Positions 35,766-45,095 of a DNA stretch of 64,000 bases are shown piece by piece. Position numbers and translations under genes: made by a program. The first letter of the stretch is position 1, and each line of letters starts with the position of its first letter. Source of the stretch: Flavivirga algicola (GTDB lineage: Bacteria; Bacteroidota; Bacteroidia; Flavobacteriales; Flavobacteriaceae); contig NZ_JABBHF010000001.1 in NCBI RefSeq assembly GCF_012910715.1, positions 441,170-505,169 of the forward strand, read 5' to 3'. The notes below the pieces were generated by a model. It saw only the letters and a program-made list of their open reading frames with translations. It made no database searches and was not told where the DNA came from.

Positions 35766-35850
35766 ATATATTCTTAGGCATTCAACTTTATATACTAAAT
35801 GATAGTTTAAGAAGGATAAAATGTTAATATACTACTGTAAACCCTAAGGA

Positions 35851-36624
35851 TTATAACGATTTTGCTTCCTCCCAAAAAACGTCCATTTCTGCTAAGGACA
35901 TATCCTTTAAAGGCTTATTAATAACTTGGGCTTTTTCTTCAAGGTATTGAAAACGCTTGGAGAACTTTTTGTTAGTCCGTTCTAAGGCATTTTCTGGATT
36001 GATATTTAAAAATCTGGCATAGTTGACCATGGAGAACATAACATCTCCAAATTCACTTTCCATGGCATCTTGATCCCCAGATTGTACTTCTGTTTTAAAT
36101 TCTGCTAACTCCTCCTCTACTTTTTCCCAAACTTGATTGGGTGCTTCCCAATCAAAACCAACGCCAGCAACTTTTTCTTGTATTCTATTAGCTTTTACCA
36201 ATGCAGGTAAACTTTTAGGCACGCCTTCTAAAACACTCTTTTTACCTTCTTTTAGCTTTAAATTTTCCCAGTTTCTTTTTACATCTTCTTCACCCTCAAC
36301 TTTAACATCACCATAAATATGTGGATGTCTGCTAATTAACTTCTCACAAATACTATGACAAACATCTGCAATATCAAAATCATTTGTTTCACTCCCTATT
36401 TTCGAATAAAAAACAATGTGCAGTAATACATCTCCCAACTCTTTTTTTATTTCATCCAGATCATTATCTAAAATAGCATCTCCAAGTTCGTAGGTTTCTT
36501 CAATGGTTAAATGACGTAATGTCTCCATGGTTTGCTTTTTATCCCACGGACACTGCTCTCTCAATTCATCCATAATGGTTAACAATCTATCAAAAGCTTT
36601 AAGCTGGTCTTGTCTGGAATTCAT
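35851..36624 (-). CDS. mazG: Nucleoside triphosphate pyrophosphohydrolase
   Basis: 257 residues from the ATG at 36622-36624 (MNSRQDQLKAFDRLL); the 24 upstream in-frame codons look like leader. It has two MazG domains: the first with ECPWD-like EQCPWDKKQTMETLRHLTIEETYELGDAI and ELGDVLLHIVFYSKI, the second with EEELAEFKTEV and ESEFGDVMFSMVNYARF. Tandem MazG enzymes hydrolyse (d)NTPs to monophosphate and PPi and can affect (p)ppGpp levels. Sequence is complete; all acidic metal ligands appear kept. Confidence 0.95.
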   Translation of the reverse strand: MNSRQDQLKAFDRLLTIMDELREQCPWDKKQTMETLRHLTIEETYELGDAILDNDLDEIKKELGDVLLHIVFYSKIGSETNDFDIADVCHSICEKLISRHPHIYGDVKVEGEEDVKRNWENLKLKEGKKSVLEGVPKSLPALVKANRIQEKVAGVGFDWEAPNQVWEKVEEELAEFKTEVQSGDQDAMESEFGDVMFSMVNYARFLNINPENALERTNKKFSKRFQYLEEKAQVINKPLKDMSLAEMDVFWEEAKSL

Positions 36625-36839
36625 CTTTTTAGTTTTTGTAAAAATACAATTTTGAGAGTCTAGAAAAGAAATTAAAATTTTAAAATTTTGGTCCATTTAA
36701 AAATAAAAAACAGAAGTATCATTTAGCTCAAAACGCAAAGCTCAATACAGGTATCTTTCTGATTCACAAACACTCAAACATAAACCAACTTATACTATAT
36801 TCATTTTTTTAATTAACTTGTAACCAAATTAATATTGCT

Positions 36840-38960
36840 ATGAAAAATTCTCTTCCCGTCTACAGAGTTATCTTTTCTCTTATAACATTCTTTTCATTAA
36901 ATATAAATGCACAAAATACACCTATTAAAAAATCTATGATTCTGTTTACTCAGAAATCTAGCGCTACACCTTTTAATTATGATAAATATAAAGCAGATGG
37001 CATTTTCTGGGGACATATGCTACATAATGGCATTGATTCAGATGTGGAAATGAATAACTGGGCCGCAGATGTAAGTAACCGTGTATCAAACGGTGAATAT
37101 TTTTTTGGACGTCTTGAGTTTGACTGGGGATGGAAATGGATGATTGACTTCATGAACGATCCTGGAGCATACTGGGCACAGGACTTAAATGGTAACAATA
37201 TCCTTTGGACGGGTACGATACACAATGGACACGCCCATAGCTGGCAGAGTCATCATGGTCCTGAGTTTTTGGAATGGTTGAAGTATCAGGTTGATCGGAT
37301 AGATCTTGCTCCAATCACCCACTTGATGATCGATTCCCAAACGTCTGCTTCTAGAACTTTACATTGGTTAGGCGGAGATTTTTCTGTGCATTCAATGAAT
37401 AACTTTAGAGAATACTTGAAGGGTAAATACACCATAACTGAGTTAAGTGCTTTAGATATTAATGATATTGACAATTTCAATTATCGTAATTTTTTGATTA
37501 GTAAAGGTTATACACTAAACAGTTATAAACAACAAGCGCTTAGCATTGCTGGGAACATACCTTTATATGATGATTTTGTCTATTTTCAACGTCAGGCATT
37601 AAATGATGTGATGGAGGAATTATTCGAGTACATTGATACAAAGATGCCAGGCATTGCAATAGGAGCGACTACCAACCTTGTTGAACCCCGTGGCTTTATT
37701 TTTTCGGAACGACAAACTTATTTGGCTGGTGAATTTTTTCACGATCATGATGTAAATCAAAGCCCTCCGTTTAAGACTATGTTACACTTCAAAGCAGCCG
37801 AAGCATTAGACAAAACCTTGATCTATTTTCCATACCCAGATGCATTTGCTGCCCTATATGATAGAAGCGCCCCAAAACAAGCCCGCGGGTGGATAGCACA
37901 GGCTTATGCTATGGGGTCTATTTTTACCATACCAGAAAACATATGGCTTGGTGGTGGATATCCTGTGTGGAGTCCTGGGTGGCAAGTCTATTCAGATTTG
38001 TATGAGTTTATTGATGATAATAGTGAGCTACTGGACGATTACAAAGCTGTTTCAAATGTTGCACTAGCGTATTCAGTTTATGCATCGCTTTTAGAAGGTG
38101 GTATGGATGGTAGCGCTACAGCTCGTCAAACTTTGCAGAACCTTGTAGAAGATAACATTTCATTTGATCTAAAGATTTTTGGTGATCCAGACCGCCCAAT
38201 AGCACCTACTACACAACAACTAGAACCGTACGATGCAGTTGTTACTGATAATGATGTTCAATATCTTACTAATGATCAAAATGTTATTTTGAACAGCGCT
38301 GGAGCTAAAGTAGTCTCCATTAATAACCCAAATGCAATAACACAGCGTCTTTCGTGGAAAATAGATGTGCTAAGCGGTAATACTATTAGCAATCATCTTA
38401 TATCTGCTCTCCCAAGAAAATCTACCAAGAGTGATGCGGCTCCTTATGTATTACATCTACTTAATCGTAAATACAACCAAAGTGTAGACGAGGCCCAAAC
38501 TCATAATAATATTTCTGTAAAAATACCTGAAGCTACATTTCCTAATACAATAACTGGAGCTAAACTACACAGGCCTAATAGCACGCCCATAGATCTAGTA
38601 CTCAACACCGATAATTCTGGTCTAATAACTCTAAACATCGGAACTTTCGATGCTTTTTGGGGTATAATTGAACTAACCCACAGTGGATCATTATCTACTA
38701 ATGACGTAAATTTAAATACTCAAAAAATAGTAATGTATCCTAACCCTTCAGATGAGTTTATAATGTTATCTGGTTTAGATGGTTTTGATAATAATGTTAG
38801 TATTACAGATATTTTTGGAAAAGTTGTTATGCAATTACCTAATATTAAAGATAAAAGTATTATAAATACTCAAAATCTGCCGTCAGGTATTTACATTGTT
38901 AAAATAACGAGAAACAATACTCTAATTGATATTAAGAAACTGGTTAAAAACCAAGGTTAA
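36840..38960 (+). CDS. T9SS-exported putative glycoside hydrolase (family not identified)
   Basis: 706 residues. Signal peptide about 1-24 (FFSLNINAQ). Residues about 28-430 look like a TIM-barrel hydrolase: KADGIFWGHMLHNGIDSDVE, a Trp-rich stretch (GRLEFDWGWKWMIDFMNDP), ITHLMIDSQTSASRTLHWLG, FREYLKGKYTITELSALDI (a GH42-like pattern), and AGEFFHDHDVNQSPPF, whose acidic residues are catalytic candidates. A second region (about 440-620) is beta-rich. The last ~70 residues are a T9SS type A sorting tail (VMYPNPSDEFIMLSGLDGFD, then LPSGIYIVKITRNN). It probably acts on an algal or other polysaccharide at the cell surface. It is not flanked by SusCD genes. Substrate unknown. Confidence 0.65.
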   Translation: MKNSLPVYRVIFSLITFFSLNINAQNTPIKKSMILFTQKSSATPFNYDKYKADGIFWGHMLHNGIDSDVEMNNWAADVSNRVSNGEYFFGRLEFDWGWKWMIDFMNDPGAYWAQDLNGNNILWTGTIHNGHAHSWQSHHGPEFLEWLKYQVDRIDLAPITHLMIDSQTSASRTLHWLGGDFSVHSMNNFREYLKGKYTITELSALDINDIDNFNYRNFLISKGYTLNSYKQQALSIAGNIPLYDDFVYFQRQALNDVMEELFEYIDTKMPGIAIGATTNLVEPRGFIFSERQTYLAGEFFHDHDVNQSPPFKTMLHFKAAEALDKTLIYFPYPDAFAALYDRSAPKQARGWIAQAYAMGSIFTIPENIWLGGGYPVWSPGWQVYSDLYEFIDDNSELLDDYKAVSNVALAYSVYASLLEGGMDGSATARQTLQNLVEDNISFDLKIFGDPDRPIAPTTQQLEPYDAVVTDNDVQYLTNDQNVILNSAGAKVVSINNPNAITQRLSWKIDVLSGNTISNHLISALPRKSTKSDAAPYVLHLLNRKYNQSVDEAQTHNNISVKIPEATFPNTITGAKLHRPNSTPIDLVLNTDNSGLITLNIGTFDAFWGIIELTHSGSLSTNDVNLNTQKIVMYPNPSDEFIMLSGLDGFDNNVSITDIFGKVVMQLPNIKDKSIINTQNLPSGIYIVKITRNNTLIDIKKLVKNQG

Positions 38961-39151
38961 TTAAAAAAACTATTGAGAACTTTATGCCAACCATAAGGGA
39001 CACTATTTTTTGAGTTAAGGTTTGCAATATAAAAACGCATGTTAACATAATTTATAGCCTTCTTAAATACCTGACATTGAATTTGTTTGTAACAAATTAG
39101 TAATTTTTACTACTTATTAGTAAAACAGGTTTAATATTTAAAAGAAAAAAA

Positions 39152-39475
39152 ATGATTATCAATAAAGGAACATTAATTTTAGGCGCATTAATTGGTGTTG
39201 GAATAGGTGTGTTATTAGCCCCAGAAAAAGGGAAGGTAACCAGAGATACCCTTAAAAAAGAGGGAAAAACCATAAAGGATCAGATAATAGAGGACTTTAC
39301 AGAAGTTAAAGAGGACGTCTCAAAAGCAACAGAATCTGGTAAAGATAAATTTAAAAAAGATTTAAAAGACTTTAGGTCTAAAGCGAGTTACAAAACCGAG
39401 CAGGCCATTACCTTTTTAGAAAAGCAATTGGCTATTCTAAAGGAAAAAAATAAGACATATCAGCATACGAGTTAG
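39152..39475 (+). CDS. YtxH domain-containing protein
   Basis: 107 residues. One N-terminal membrane segment (LILGALIGVGIGVLLAPEKG, where the LLAPEKG end is the family mark), then a Lys/Glu-rich helix (DTLKKEGKTIKDQIIEDFTE). YtxH proteins are general-stress-associated membrane proteins of unknown activity. A nearby hairpin (TTTACTA / TAGTAAA, around 39105-39125) lies in its upstream region. Monocistronic. Confidence 0.88.
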   Translation: MIINKGTLILGALIGVGIGVLLAPEKGKVTRDTLKKEGKTIKDQIIEDFTEVKEDVSKATESGKDKFKKDLKDFRSKASYKTEQAITFLEKQLAILKEKNKTYQHTS

Positions 39476-39519
39476 TGAGATTCTGAAATACTGAAATAAA
39501 TTCAGCACGAGGCACAGTG

Positions 39520-39691
39520 AAACAAAAGAGGGTGTCTAAAAAGTATGTTCAATGTCATATTGAGCTTGTCGAAATATTTTTAAAATACTGATACTCAATG
39601 TTGGTTTCGACAGGTTGCACACTGAGCGTAGTCGAAGTGCTCAACCTGACAAATCAAATTACTAAGACTTTTTAGACACCCTCTTTTGTTT
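39520..39691. mobile_element. 172-bp MITE-like palindromic element
   Basis: Perfect 25-nt terminal inverted repeats: left arm 39520-39544, beginning AAACAAAAGAGGGTGTCTAA, and right arm 39667-39691, ending TAGACACCCTCTTTTGTTT. The inside (about 120 nt) holds the sub-repeats TTGAGCTTGTCGAAAT and GAGCGTAGTCGAAGTGCTCA; the latter has the same core as the hairpin upstream of hisS (1058-1082). No ORF. Located in the convergent gap between ytxH and the aconitase gene, where it could also form a transcript-ending hairpin. I saw no target-site duplication. Confidence 0.7.
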
Positions 39692-39722
39692 ATAGGTTCC
39701 CAGCTTCTCAAGAAGGACAATT

Positions 39723-41990
39723 CTAAGCATTTTGTTTCTTAATTAAATTAAGAGCAGAGCCTTCTTTAAACCATTCAATTTGAGAATCGTTATAAGTGTG
39801 GTTTAATTTAACTTCGTCTTTGCTACCATCTGTATGAACAACTTCTAAAGTTAACTGCTTACCTGGAGCAAATTCATTTAGATCTAAGAAGTTAAACGTA
39901 TCATCTTCTTGAATTAAGTCATAATCAGCCTCATTTGCAAAAGTTAAACCAAGCATACCTTGTTTCTTTAAGTTTGTTTCGTGTATACGCGCAAAAGATT
40001 TTACAATTACTGCGGCCACCCCTAAATGACGTGGTTGCATTGCTGCATGTTCTCTTGACGATCCTTCTCCGTAGTTATGATCTCCAACTACTATAGTTTT
40101 TATCCCTGCTGCTTTATACGCACGTTGTACATCGGGTACACCTCCATAATCTCCTGTTAATTGATTTTTAACGAAATTTGTTTTTTGATTATAGGCATTT
40201 ACTGCTCCTATTAAGGTATTATTGGCAATGTTATCTAAATGTCCTCTAAAACGCAACCATGGTCCTGCCATGGAAATATGGTCTGTTGTACATTTTCCAA
40301 ACGCTTTGATTAATAACTTAGCACCAGTAATAGAATCTCCAAGTGGTACAAATGGCGTTAATAATTGTAAACGCTCTGAACTATCATTAACAACCACATT
40401 TACGCCACTACCGTCTTCTAATGGTTTTAAATAGCCATTGTCTTTTACATCAAACCCTTTTGGTGGTAATTCCCATCCTGTTGGTTCATCTAACATCACT
40501 TCTTCTCCATTTTCGTTAATCAATTTGTCTGTTAACGGATTAAAATCTAAACGACCAGCAATTGCAATAGCAGCGGTTAGCTCGGGAGAAGCTACAAAGG
40601 CATGCGTATTAGGGTTCCCATCAGCACGTTTTGCAAAATTTCTATTAAACGAATGTACAATACTATTTTTTGGTGCATTTTTGGGGTCTGAATAGCGGGC
40701 CCATTGCCCTATACATGGTCCACAGGCATTTGTAAATATTTTAGCATCTAGTTTTTCAAATACTTGTAAAATACCATCGCGTTCTGCTGTGTAGCGTACT
40801 TGTTCAGAACCAGGGTTGATACCAAATTCTGCTTTTGTTTTTAAGCCTTTATCTAATGCTTGTTGCGCTATTGAAGAGGCTCTTGATAAGTCTTCGTAAG
40901 ATGAATTGGTACAAGAACCAATAAGCCCCCACTCTACTTTTAATGGCCATTCATTAGCTGTAGCTTTCTCTGTCATAGCTGAACCTACTTCAGTAGATAA
41001 ATCTGGTGTAAATGGTCCGTTTAATAATGGGCCCAATTCAGATAAGTTGATTTCAATCACTTGATCAAAATACTGCTCTGGATTTTCATATACTTCAGCA
41101 TCTGCCGTTAAATAGTCTTTAACTTCGTTAGCAGCATCAGCAACGCCTTCTCTATCTGTAGCTCTCAAATAACGATCCATGGATTCATCATAACCAAATG
41201 TTGAAGTTGTGGCTCCAATTTCAGCTCCCATATTACAAATAGTACCTTTACCTGTACAAGACATAGCAATTGCACCTGGTCCAAAATACTCTACAATGGC
41301 TCCCGTTCCACCTTTTACAGTAAGAATTTCAGCCACTTTTAAAATGACATCTTTAGGTGCTGTCCAACCTGATAGTTTTCCTGTTAACTTAACACCTATT
41401 AGCTTCGGAAATTTCAGTTCCCAAGCCATACCAGCCATAACGTCTACCGCATCAGCGCCACCTACTCCAATAGCTACCATTCCTAAGCCTCCTGCGTTTA
41501 CCGTGTGAGAATCGGTTCCTATCATCATACCTCCTGGAAAGGCGTAATTTTCTAATACCACTTGGTGGATGATACCTGCGCCTGGTTTCCAAAAGCCTAT
41601 ACCATATTTATTAGATACAGATTCTAGGAAATTGAACACTTCACTACTCACATTATTGGCATGCTTTAAATCTACCGATGCACCTTCTTTTGCCTGAATT
41701 AAGTGATCACAATGTACGGTTGTTGGTACAGCTACTTTACTTTTACCAGCCTGCATAAACTGCAACAATGCCATTTGCGCTGTAGCATCTTGACAAGCTA
41801 TACGGTCTGGCGCAAAATCTACATAGTCCTTGCCTCTAACAAAAGCTTGAGTTGCTTTGCCATCCCAAAGGTGGTTGTATAATATTTTTTCAGAGAGTGT
41901 TAGTGGTTTACCAACGATGTCTCGGGCAGCATCTACGCGGTCTTTCATTCTTGCGTAAACACCTTTTATCATATCGATATCAAATGTCAT
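39723..41990 (-). CDS. Aconitate hydratase, mitochondrial/AcnA-type
   Basis: 755 residues. It interconverts citrate and isocitrate through a [4Fe-4S] cluster in the TCA cycle. Cluster ligands are visible in [20 protein letters not shown] and [44 protein letters not shown] and [18 protein letters not shown] are the other signature blocks. Length is close to mitochondrial aconitase, shorter than E. coli AcnA. A second, AcnB-type enzyme is encoded 4.2 kb away on the same strand. Two regulator/target pairs separate them. Confidence 0.95.
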   Translation of the reverse strand: MTFDIDMIKGVYARMKDRVDAARDIVGKPLTLSEKILYNHLWDGKATQAFVRGKDYVDFAPDRIACQDATAQMALLQFMQAGKSKVAVPTTVHCDHLIQAKEGASVDLKHANNVSSEVFNFLESVSNKYGIGFWKPGAGIIHQVVLENYAFPGGMMIGTDSHTVNAGGLGMVAIGVGGADAVDVMAGMAWELKFPKLIGVKLTGKLSGWTAPKDVILKVAEILTVKGGTGAIVEYFGPGAIAMSCTGKGTICNMGAEIGATTSTFGYDESMDRYLRATDREGVADAANEVKDYLTADAEVYENPEQYFDQVIEINLSELGPLLNGPFTPDLSTEVGSAMTEKATANEWPLKVEWGLIGSCTNSSYEDLSRASSIAQQALDKGLKTKAEFGINPGSEQVRYTAERDGILQVFEKLDAKIFTNACGPCIGQWARYSDPKNAPKNSIVHSFNRNFAKRADGNPNTHAFVASPELTAAIAIAGRLDFNPLTDKLINENGEEVMLDEPTGWELPPKGFDVKDNGYLKPLEDGSGVNVVVNDSSERLQLLTPFVPLGDSITGAKLLIKAFGKCTTDHISMAGPWLRFRGHLDNIANNTLIGAVNAYNQKTNFVKNQLTGDYGGVPDVQRAYKAAGIKTIVVGDHNYGEGSSREHAAMQPRHLGVAAVIVKSFARIHETNLKKQGMLGLTFANEADYDLIQEDDTFNFLDLNEFAPGKQLTLEVVHTDGSKDEVKLNHTYNDSQIEWFKEGSALNLIKKQNA

Positions 41991-42089
41991 AGAATTTTAT
42001 TTTGTTTAATTTTTAATGTCTTTTTAAAAATGCTTTCTAAGATACAAAATATGTGAGGGATTGGAAAGCGGTAAATTAATTGTTTGTTT

Positions 42090-42165
42090 TGTCATTCAGA
42101 GCACAGCGAAGAATCTAAAATATTTTAAATATAGATTCTTCATTCGTTCCTCCCTCTGAATGACA
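42090..42165. repeat. 76-bp palindromic intergenic repeat
   Basis: Outer arms TGTCATTCAGAG / CTCTGAATGACA and inner arms GAAGAATCTA / TAGATTCTTC form a nested hairpin. This composition (GTCATTC, an AGCGAAGAATCT-type arm) is typical of dispersed intergenic palindromes in Flavobacteriia. It lies in the 365-nt gap (41991-42355) between the aconitase gene and tetR. Apart from the tetR operator and promoter, I see nothing else in that gap. Confidence 0.6.
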
Positions 42166-42330
42166 TTAAGCCTACACCTATCTACTTAGATTTTTAAGAA
42201 AAAACTTGATTTCATTTAACAATCGATGAAGTTCTCCTGTATTGAAATAGCGTTATGTCTTTACATTTGCTATCGTAAAAACAGCAAAAAAATCAAAAAT
42301 GAACAAGTAGATATAAAAATTTGCATCTTT

Positions 42331-42351
42331 ATATACCGTAAGGTATATTTG
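42331..42351 (+). promoter_or_regulatory. TetR operator overlapping the tetR promoter
   Basis: ATATACCGTAAGGTATAT (42331-42348) has 7-bp inverted arms around GTAA and overlaps the -7 element TATATTTG (42344-42351). A bound repressor would block its own promoter. Its exact reverse complement occurs at 42963-42980 before the fabF-like gene. Confidence 0.75.
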
Positions 42352-42355
42352 TAAA

Positions 42356-42946
42356 ATGATACGTTCGGAAAAAACAAGACAATTAATAATTGAAAAGACA
42401 GCTTCTATATTCAATAAAAAAGGTTACACAGGAACTTACTTATCAGATTTGACTAATGCTACAGGGCTAACGAAAGGTAGTATTTATGGTAACTTTAAGG
42501 ATAAAAACGAAGTTGCTGTTGAAGCATTCAAGTACAATTTCAAATTTCAGTCTGAGAAAATACTTCAAAAAATCAGTAACGAAAATAACGCAATCGATAA
42601 ATTATTAGTTTTTCTTAATCATTATAGAACCGCTTTTAGACCAATTTTCAAAAATGGTGGTTGTGCTATTCTAAATACCGCAGTTGATTCTGACGATGGT
42701 AACGATTTATTAAAAAATGAAGTTATAAAAACCATTTATAATTGGCATCAAAGAATCGTTAGCATTCTAACAGAAGGCATAGAACAAAATGAGTTAAAAA
42801 ACATTCATGCTGAAACCTTTTCATACCGAATGATTGCATTGGTAGAGGGCAGCATTATGTTGTCGAAAACCTTAAACAAACCTGAAATTTTATTGAACAA
42901 TATAGACTTCTTAGAATCAGAAATACATCAAATAAAAAAGAACTAA
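42356..42946 (+). CDS. TetR/AcrR family transcriptional repressor
   Basis: 196 residues. N-terminal TetR HTH (about 8-55: IIEKTASIFNKKGYTGTYLS, then GLTKGSIYGNFKDKNEVAVE). The C-terminal domain contains the NGGCAILNTAVDSDDGNDLL block seen in one subgroup of TetR regulators; its conserved Cys could be a sensor of electrophiles, but that is inference. An operator palindrome sits over its promoter and the reverse-complement operator precedes the fabF-like gene 49 nt downstream, so auto-repression plus control of that gene is the simplest reading. Confidence 0.9.
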   Translation: MIRSEKTRQLIIEKTASIFNKKGYTGTYLSDLTNATGLTKGSIYGNFKDKNEVAVEAFKYNFKFQSEKILQKISNENNAIDKLLVFLNHYRTAFRPIFKNGGCAILNTAVDSDDGNDLLKNEVIKTIYNWHQRIVSILTEGIEQNELKNIHAETFSYRMIALVEGSIMLSKTLNKPEILLNNIDFLESEIHQIKKN

Positions 42947-42962
42947 AAAAATTTAATAACTC

Positions 42963-42980
42963 ATATACCTTACGGTATAT
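42963..42980 (+). promoter_or_regulatory. TetR operator upstream of the fabF-like gene
   Basis: ATATACCTTACGGTATAT is the exact reverse complement of the operator at 42331-42348 and ends 14 nt before the fabF-like ATG. Confidence 0.72.
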
Positions 42981-42994
42981 GCAATACTTTATAA

Positions 42995-44245
42995 ATGAAA
43001 AGAGTAGTTATAACGGGATTGGGAGCGATTACCCCAATTGGAAAAAACACTAAAGAATACTGGAAAAATCTTTTGAATGGCGTATCAGGCGCAAATAAAA
43101 TAACGCGATTTGATGCTTCAAAATTCAAAACACAGTTCGCTTGCGAAATAAAGAATTATAACCCTTTGGATTTTTTTGATCGAAAAGAAGCAAGAAAACT
43201 GGACAGATTTAGTCAATATGGATTAATATCTACAAAAGAAGCCATTAAAGACGCGAAACTTGATTTTTCAAAATTAAATGTGAATAGAATTGGTGTTATA
43301 TTCTCTAGCGGTATTGGCGGTTTTGAGACCTTTGAAAAGGAAGTCATTGATTTTACGAAAAGTAATTTTCAATCTCGATTCAACCCTTTTTTTATACCTA
43401 AGATTATTTCCAATGGTTTATCCGGACAAATTTCAATCAACTATGGTCTTCGAGGTATAAATTATTGTCCTGTGACAGCTTGTGCTTCTTCAACACAAAG
43501 CATCATACAGGCATTCAATTATATACGATTGGGAAAAGCAGATATTATCATATCAGGCGGTTCTGAAGCGCCTATAACGGAAGCATCTATTGGAGGTTTT
43601 AATTCAATGAAAGCTATGTCTACAAACAATGAAAACTATAGCTCTGCATCCAAACCTTTTGACAGGAATCGCGATGGATTTGTTGTTGGTGAAGGGGCTG
43701 GCACTTTAATAATAGAAAGTTTAGATTCTGCTATAAAAAGAGGCGCAAAAATTTATGCTGAAGTTATGGGAGGAGGAGAAAGCTCAGACGCCTATCACAT
43801 AACTGGTACACACCCTGAGGGTCTTGGTGCCTATTTGGCAATGGAAAGTGGACTACGAGAATCAAATATTGCCCCCGAAGAAATTAATTATATCAATGCT
43901 CACGCTACTTCAACTGGATTGGGGGATTTATCAGAAATAAAAGCGATTGAAAAACTCTTTGCATCAAATCTTGATAAATTGCAAATTAGCGCCTCAAAAT
44001 CTATGACAGGGCATCTATTAGGCGGCACTGGAGCAATAGAGGCTATTTCAACATGCCTCTCTGTAAATACTGGTATCGTTCCTCCAACAATAAATACCAC
44101 AGAAATAGATGAAAATATACCCAATGAAATCAATTTATCACTTGGTAAAAAATCAACTAAAGAAATCAATTATGCTTTGAGTAATAGTTTTGGATTTGGA
44201 GGACATTGTGCTGCACTAATATTAAAAAAATATATTAGGGACTGA
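42995..44245 (+). CDS. Beta-ketoacyl-ACP synthase (FabF-type paralogue)
   Basis: 416 residues of the KAS II fold. It condenses acyl-ACP with malonyl-ACP. N-terminal RVVITGLGAITPIGKNTKEY; active-site Cys in VTACASSTQSIIQAF; His residues in YINAHATSTGLGD and SKSMTGHLLGGTGAIEA; C-terminal ALSNSFGFGGHCAALIL. The Cys-His-His triad is intact, so it should be active. Other fab genes are not adjacent, so this is probably a dedicated paralogue whose product modifies fatty-acid composition under TetR control, or serves a secondary pathway. Confidence 0.9.
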   Translation: MKRVVITGLGAITPIGKNTKEYWKNLLNGVSGANKITRFDASKFKTQFACEIKNYNPLDFFDRKEARKLDRFSQYGLISTKEAIKDAKLDFSKLNVNRIGVIFSSGIGGFETFEKEVIDFTKSNFQSRFNPFFIPKIISNGLSGQISINYGLRGINYCPVTACASSTQSIIQAFNYIRLGKADIIISGGSEAPITEASIGGFNSMKAMSTNNENYSSASKPFDRNRDGFVVGEGAGTLIIESLDSAIKRGAKIYAEVMGGGESSDAYHITGTHPEGLGAYLAMESGLRESNIAPEEINYINAHATSTGLGDLSEIKAIEKLFASNLDKLQISASKSMTGHLLGGTGAIEAISTCLSVNTGIVPPTINTTEIDENIPNEINLSLGKKSTKEINYALSNSFGFGGHCAALILKKYIRD

Positions 44246-44397
44246 AAAGTATAATTTTAGAGATTTTATAAAAAACAATTATCGTTTTTAAGTGTTATAC
44301 TAATCACTTGAATTAATCATAATTTTCAGCTAATTTCGTTTAACATTGGACATATACAATATATATAATACAATTTATATTCATAAGATCATTAGCA

Positions 44398-45018
44398 TTA
44401 ATTAAAAAACCAACTATCTACCAAGTCCTTAATTTCAGATTTGGCTTTATTTAAAATTGAATCTAGTTGATCTCTATTTTGGTCAACACCAAAAGCTAAA
44501 ATTTGCTTTGAGGTTATTCCAATAAAATCAAAATTTTGTTTTATCGTTGATGAAGCATATTCATTTACATCATCAGAATTACTGTAGTCAAAACCACTTA
44601 CAATAATAGATAACGCTTTTTTATCAGTACAAAGGCCTTTAAACCCTATTTCAGGCCTAAAAGAAAATGTCTTATCACTTACTACTATAGCATCAATCCA
44701 AGCTTTAACTGTAGCTGGTAAAGTAAAGTTATAAATGGGAAAAGCCACAACAATATTATCTGCTTGTAGTAATTGATTTATGTATCCGTGATGATTTGAC
44801 AAAAGAGAAAGTTCTGATTCTGAAAAATCTCTTTTCCCACTGTTCCATTCCATTAACAAATTGAGATTTTCCACCAACAATAAATCAGGAGGAGTTTCAG
44901 CTAAATCTAAGTGAATTAGTTTGGTTTTCTCTTTAGCCAATTTAACAAATTCATCAAATAAGATTTTTGTATATGATCCGTTTCTCGGTGTGTAATTAAT
45001 TACTAATGTTTTTGTCAT
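44398..45018 (-). CDS. FMN-dependent NAD(P)H oxidoreductase (azoreductase/flavodoxin-like fold)
   Basis: 206 residues of the AcpD/flavodoxin_2 family. N-terminal phosphate-binding segment LVINYTPRNGSYTKILFDEF, ring-binding FPIYNFTLPATVKAWIDAI and a C-terminal SGFDYSNSDDVNEY. These enzymes reduce quinones, azo compounds or nitroaromatics. It is transcribed divergently from a LysR gene 77 nt away, the typical arrangement in which the LysR protein regulates the divergent target. Confidence 0.85.
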   Translation of the reverse strand: MTKTLVINYTPRNGSYTKILFDEFVKLAKEKTKLIHLDLAETPPDLLLVENLNLLMEWNSGKRDFSESELSLLSNHHGYINQLLQADNIVVAFPIYNFTLPATVKAWIDAIVVSDKTFSFRPEIGFKGLCTDKKALSIIVSGFDYSNSDDVNEYASSTIKQNFDFIGITSKQILAFGVDQNRDQLDSILNKAKSEIKDLVDSWFFN

Positions 45019-45031
45019 GATTTCTTTTTTT

Positions 45032-45039
45032 CAAAAGTA
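45032..45039 (-). promoter_or_regulatory. Putative -7 element of the azoreductase-like gene
   Basis: Minus-strand TACTTTTG matches TAnnTTTG, 13 nt before the start codon. The rest of the 77-nt divergent gap is AT-rich with an inverted repeat (TTAGTTA-GC-TAATTAA, about 45070-45085) that may be a LysR site. Confidence 0.4.
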
Positions 45040-45095
45040 GATATACTTAATTAACAATTTTAATTATTTTAGTTAGCTAATTAATAACTAATGTT

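Noticed and set aside
40222-41508. Plus-strand open frames over the AcnA-type gene
   Set aside because: They lie antisense to a gene with intact cluster-ligand motifs and have no recognisable domain.
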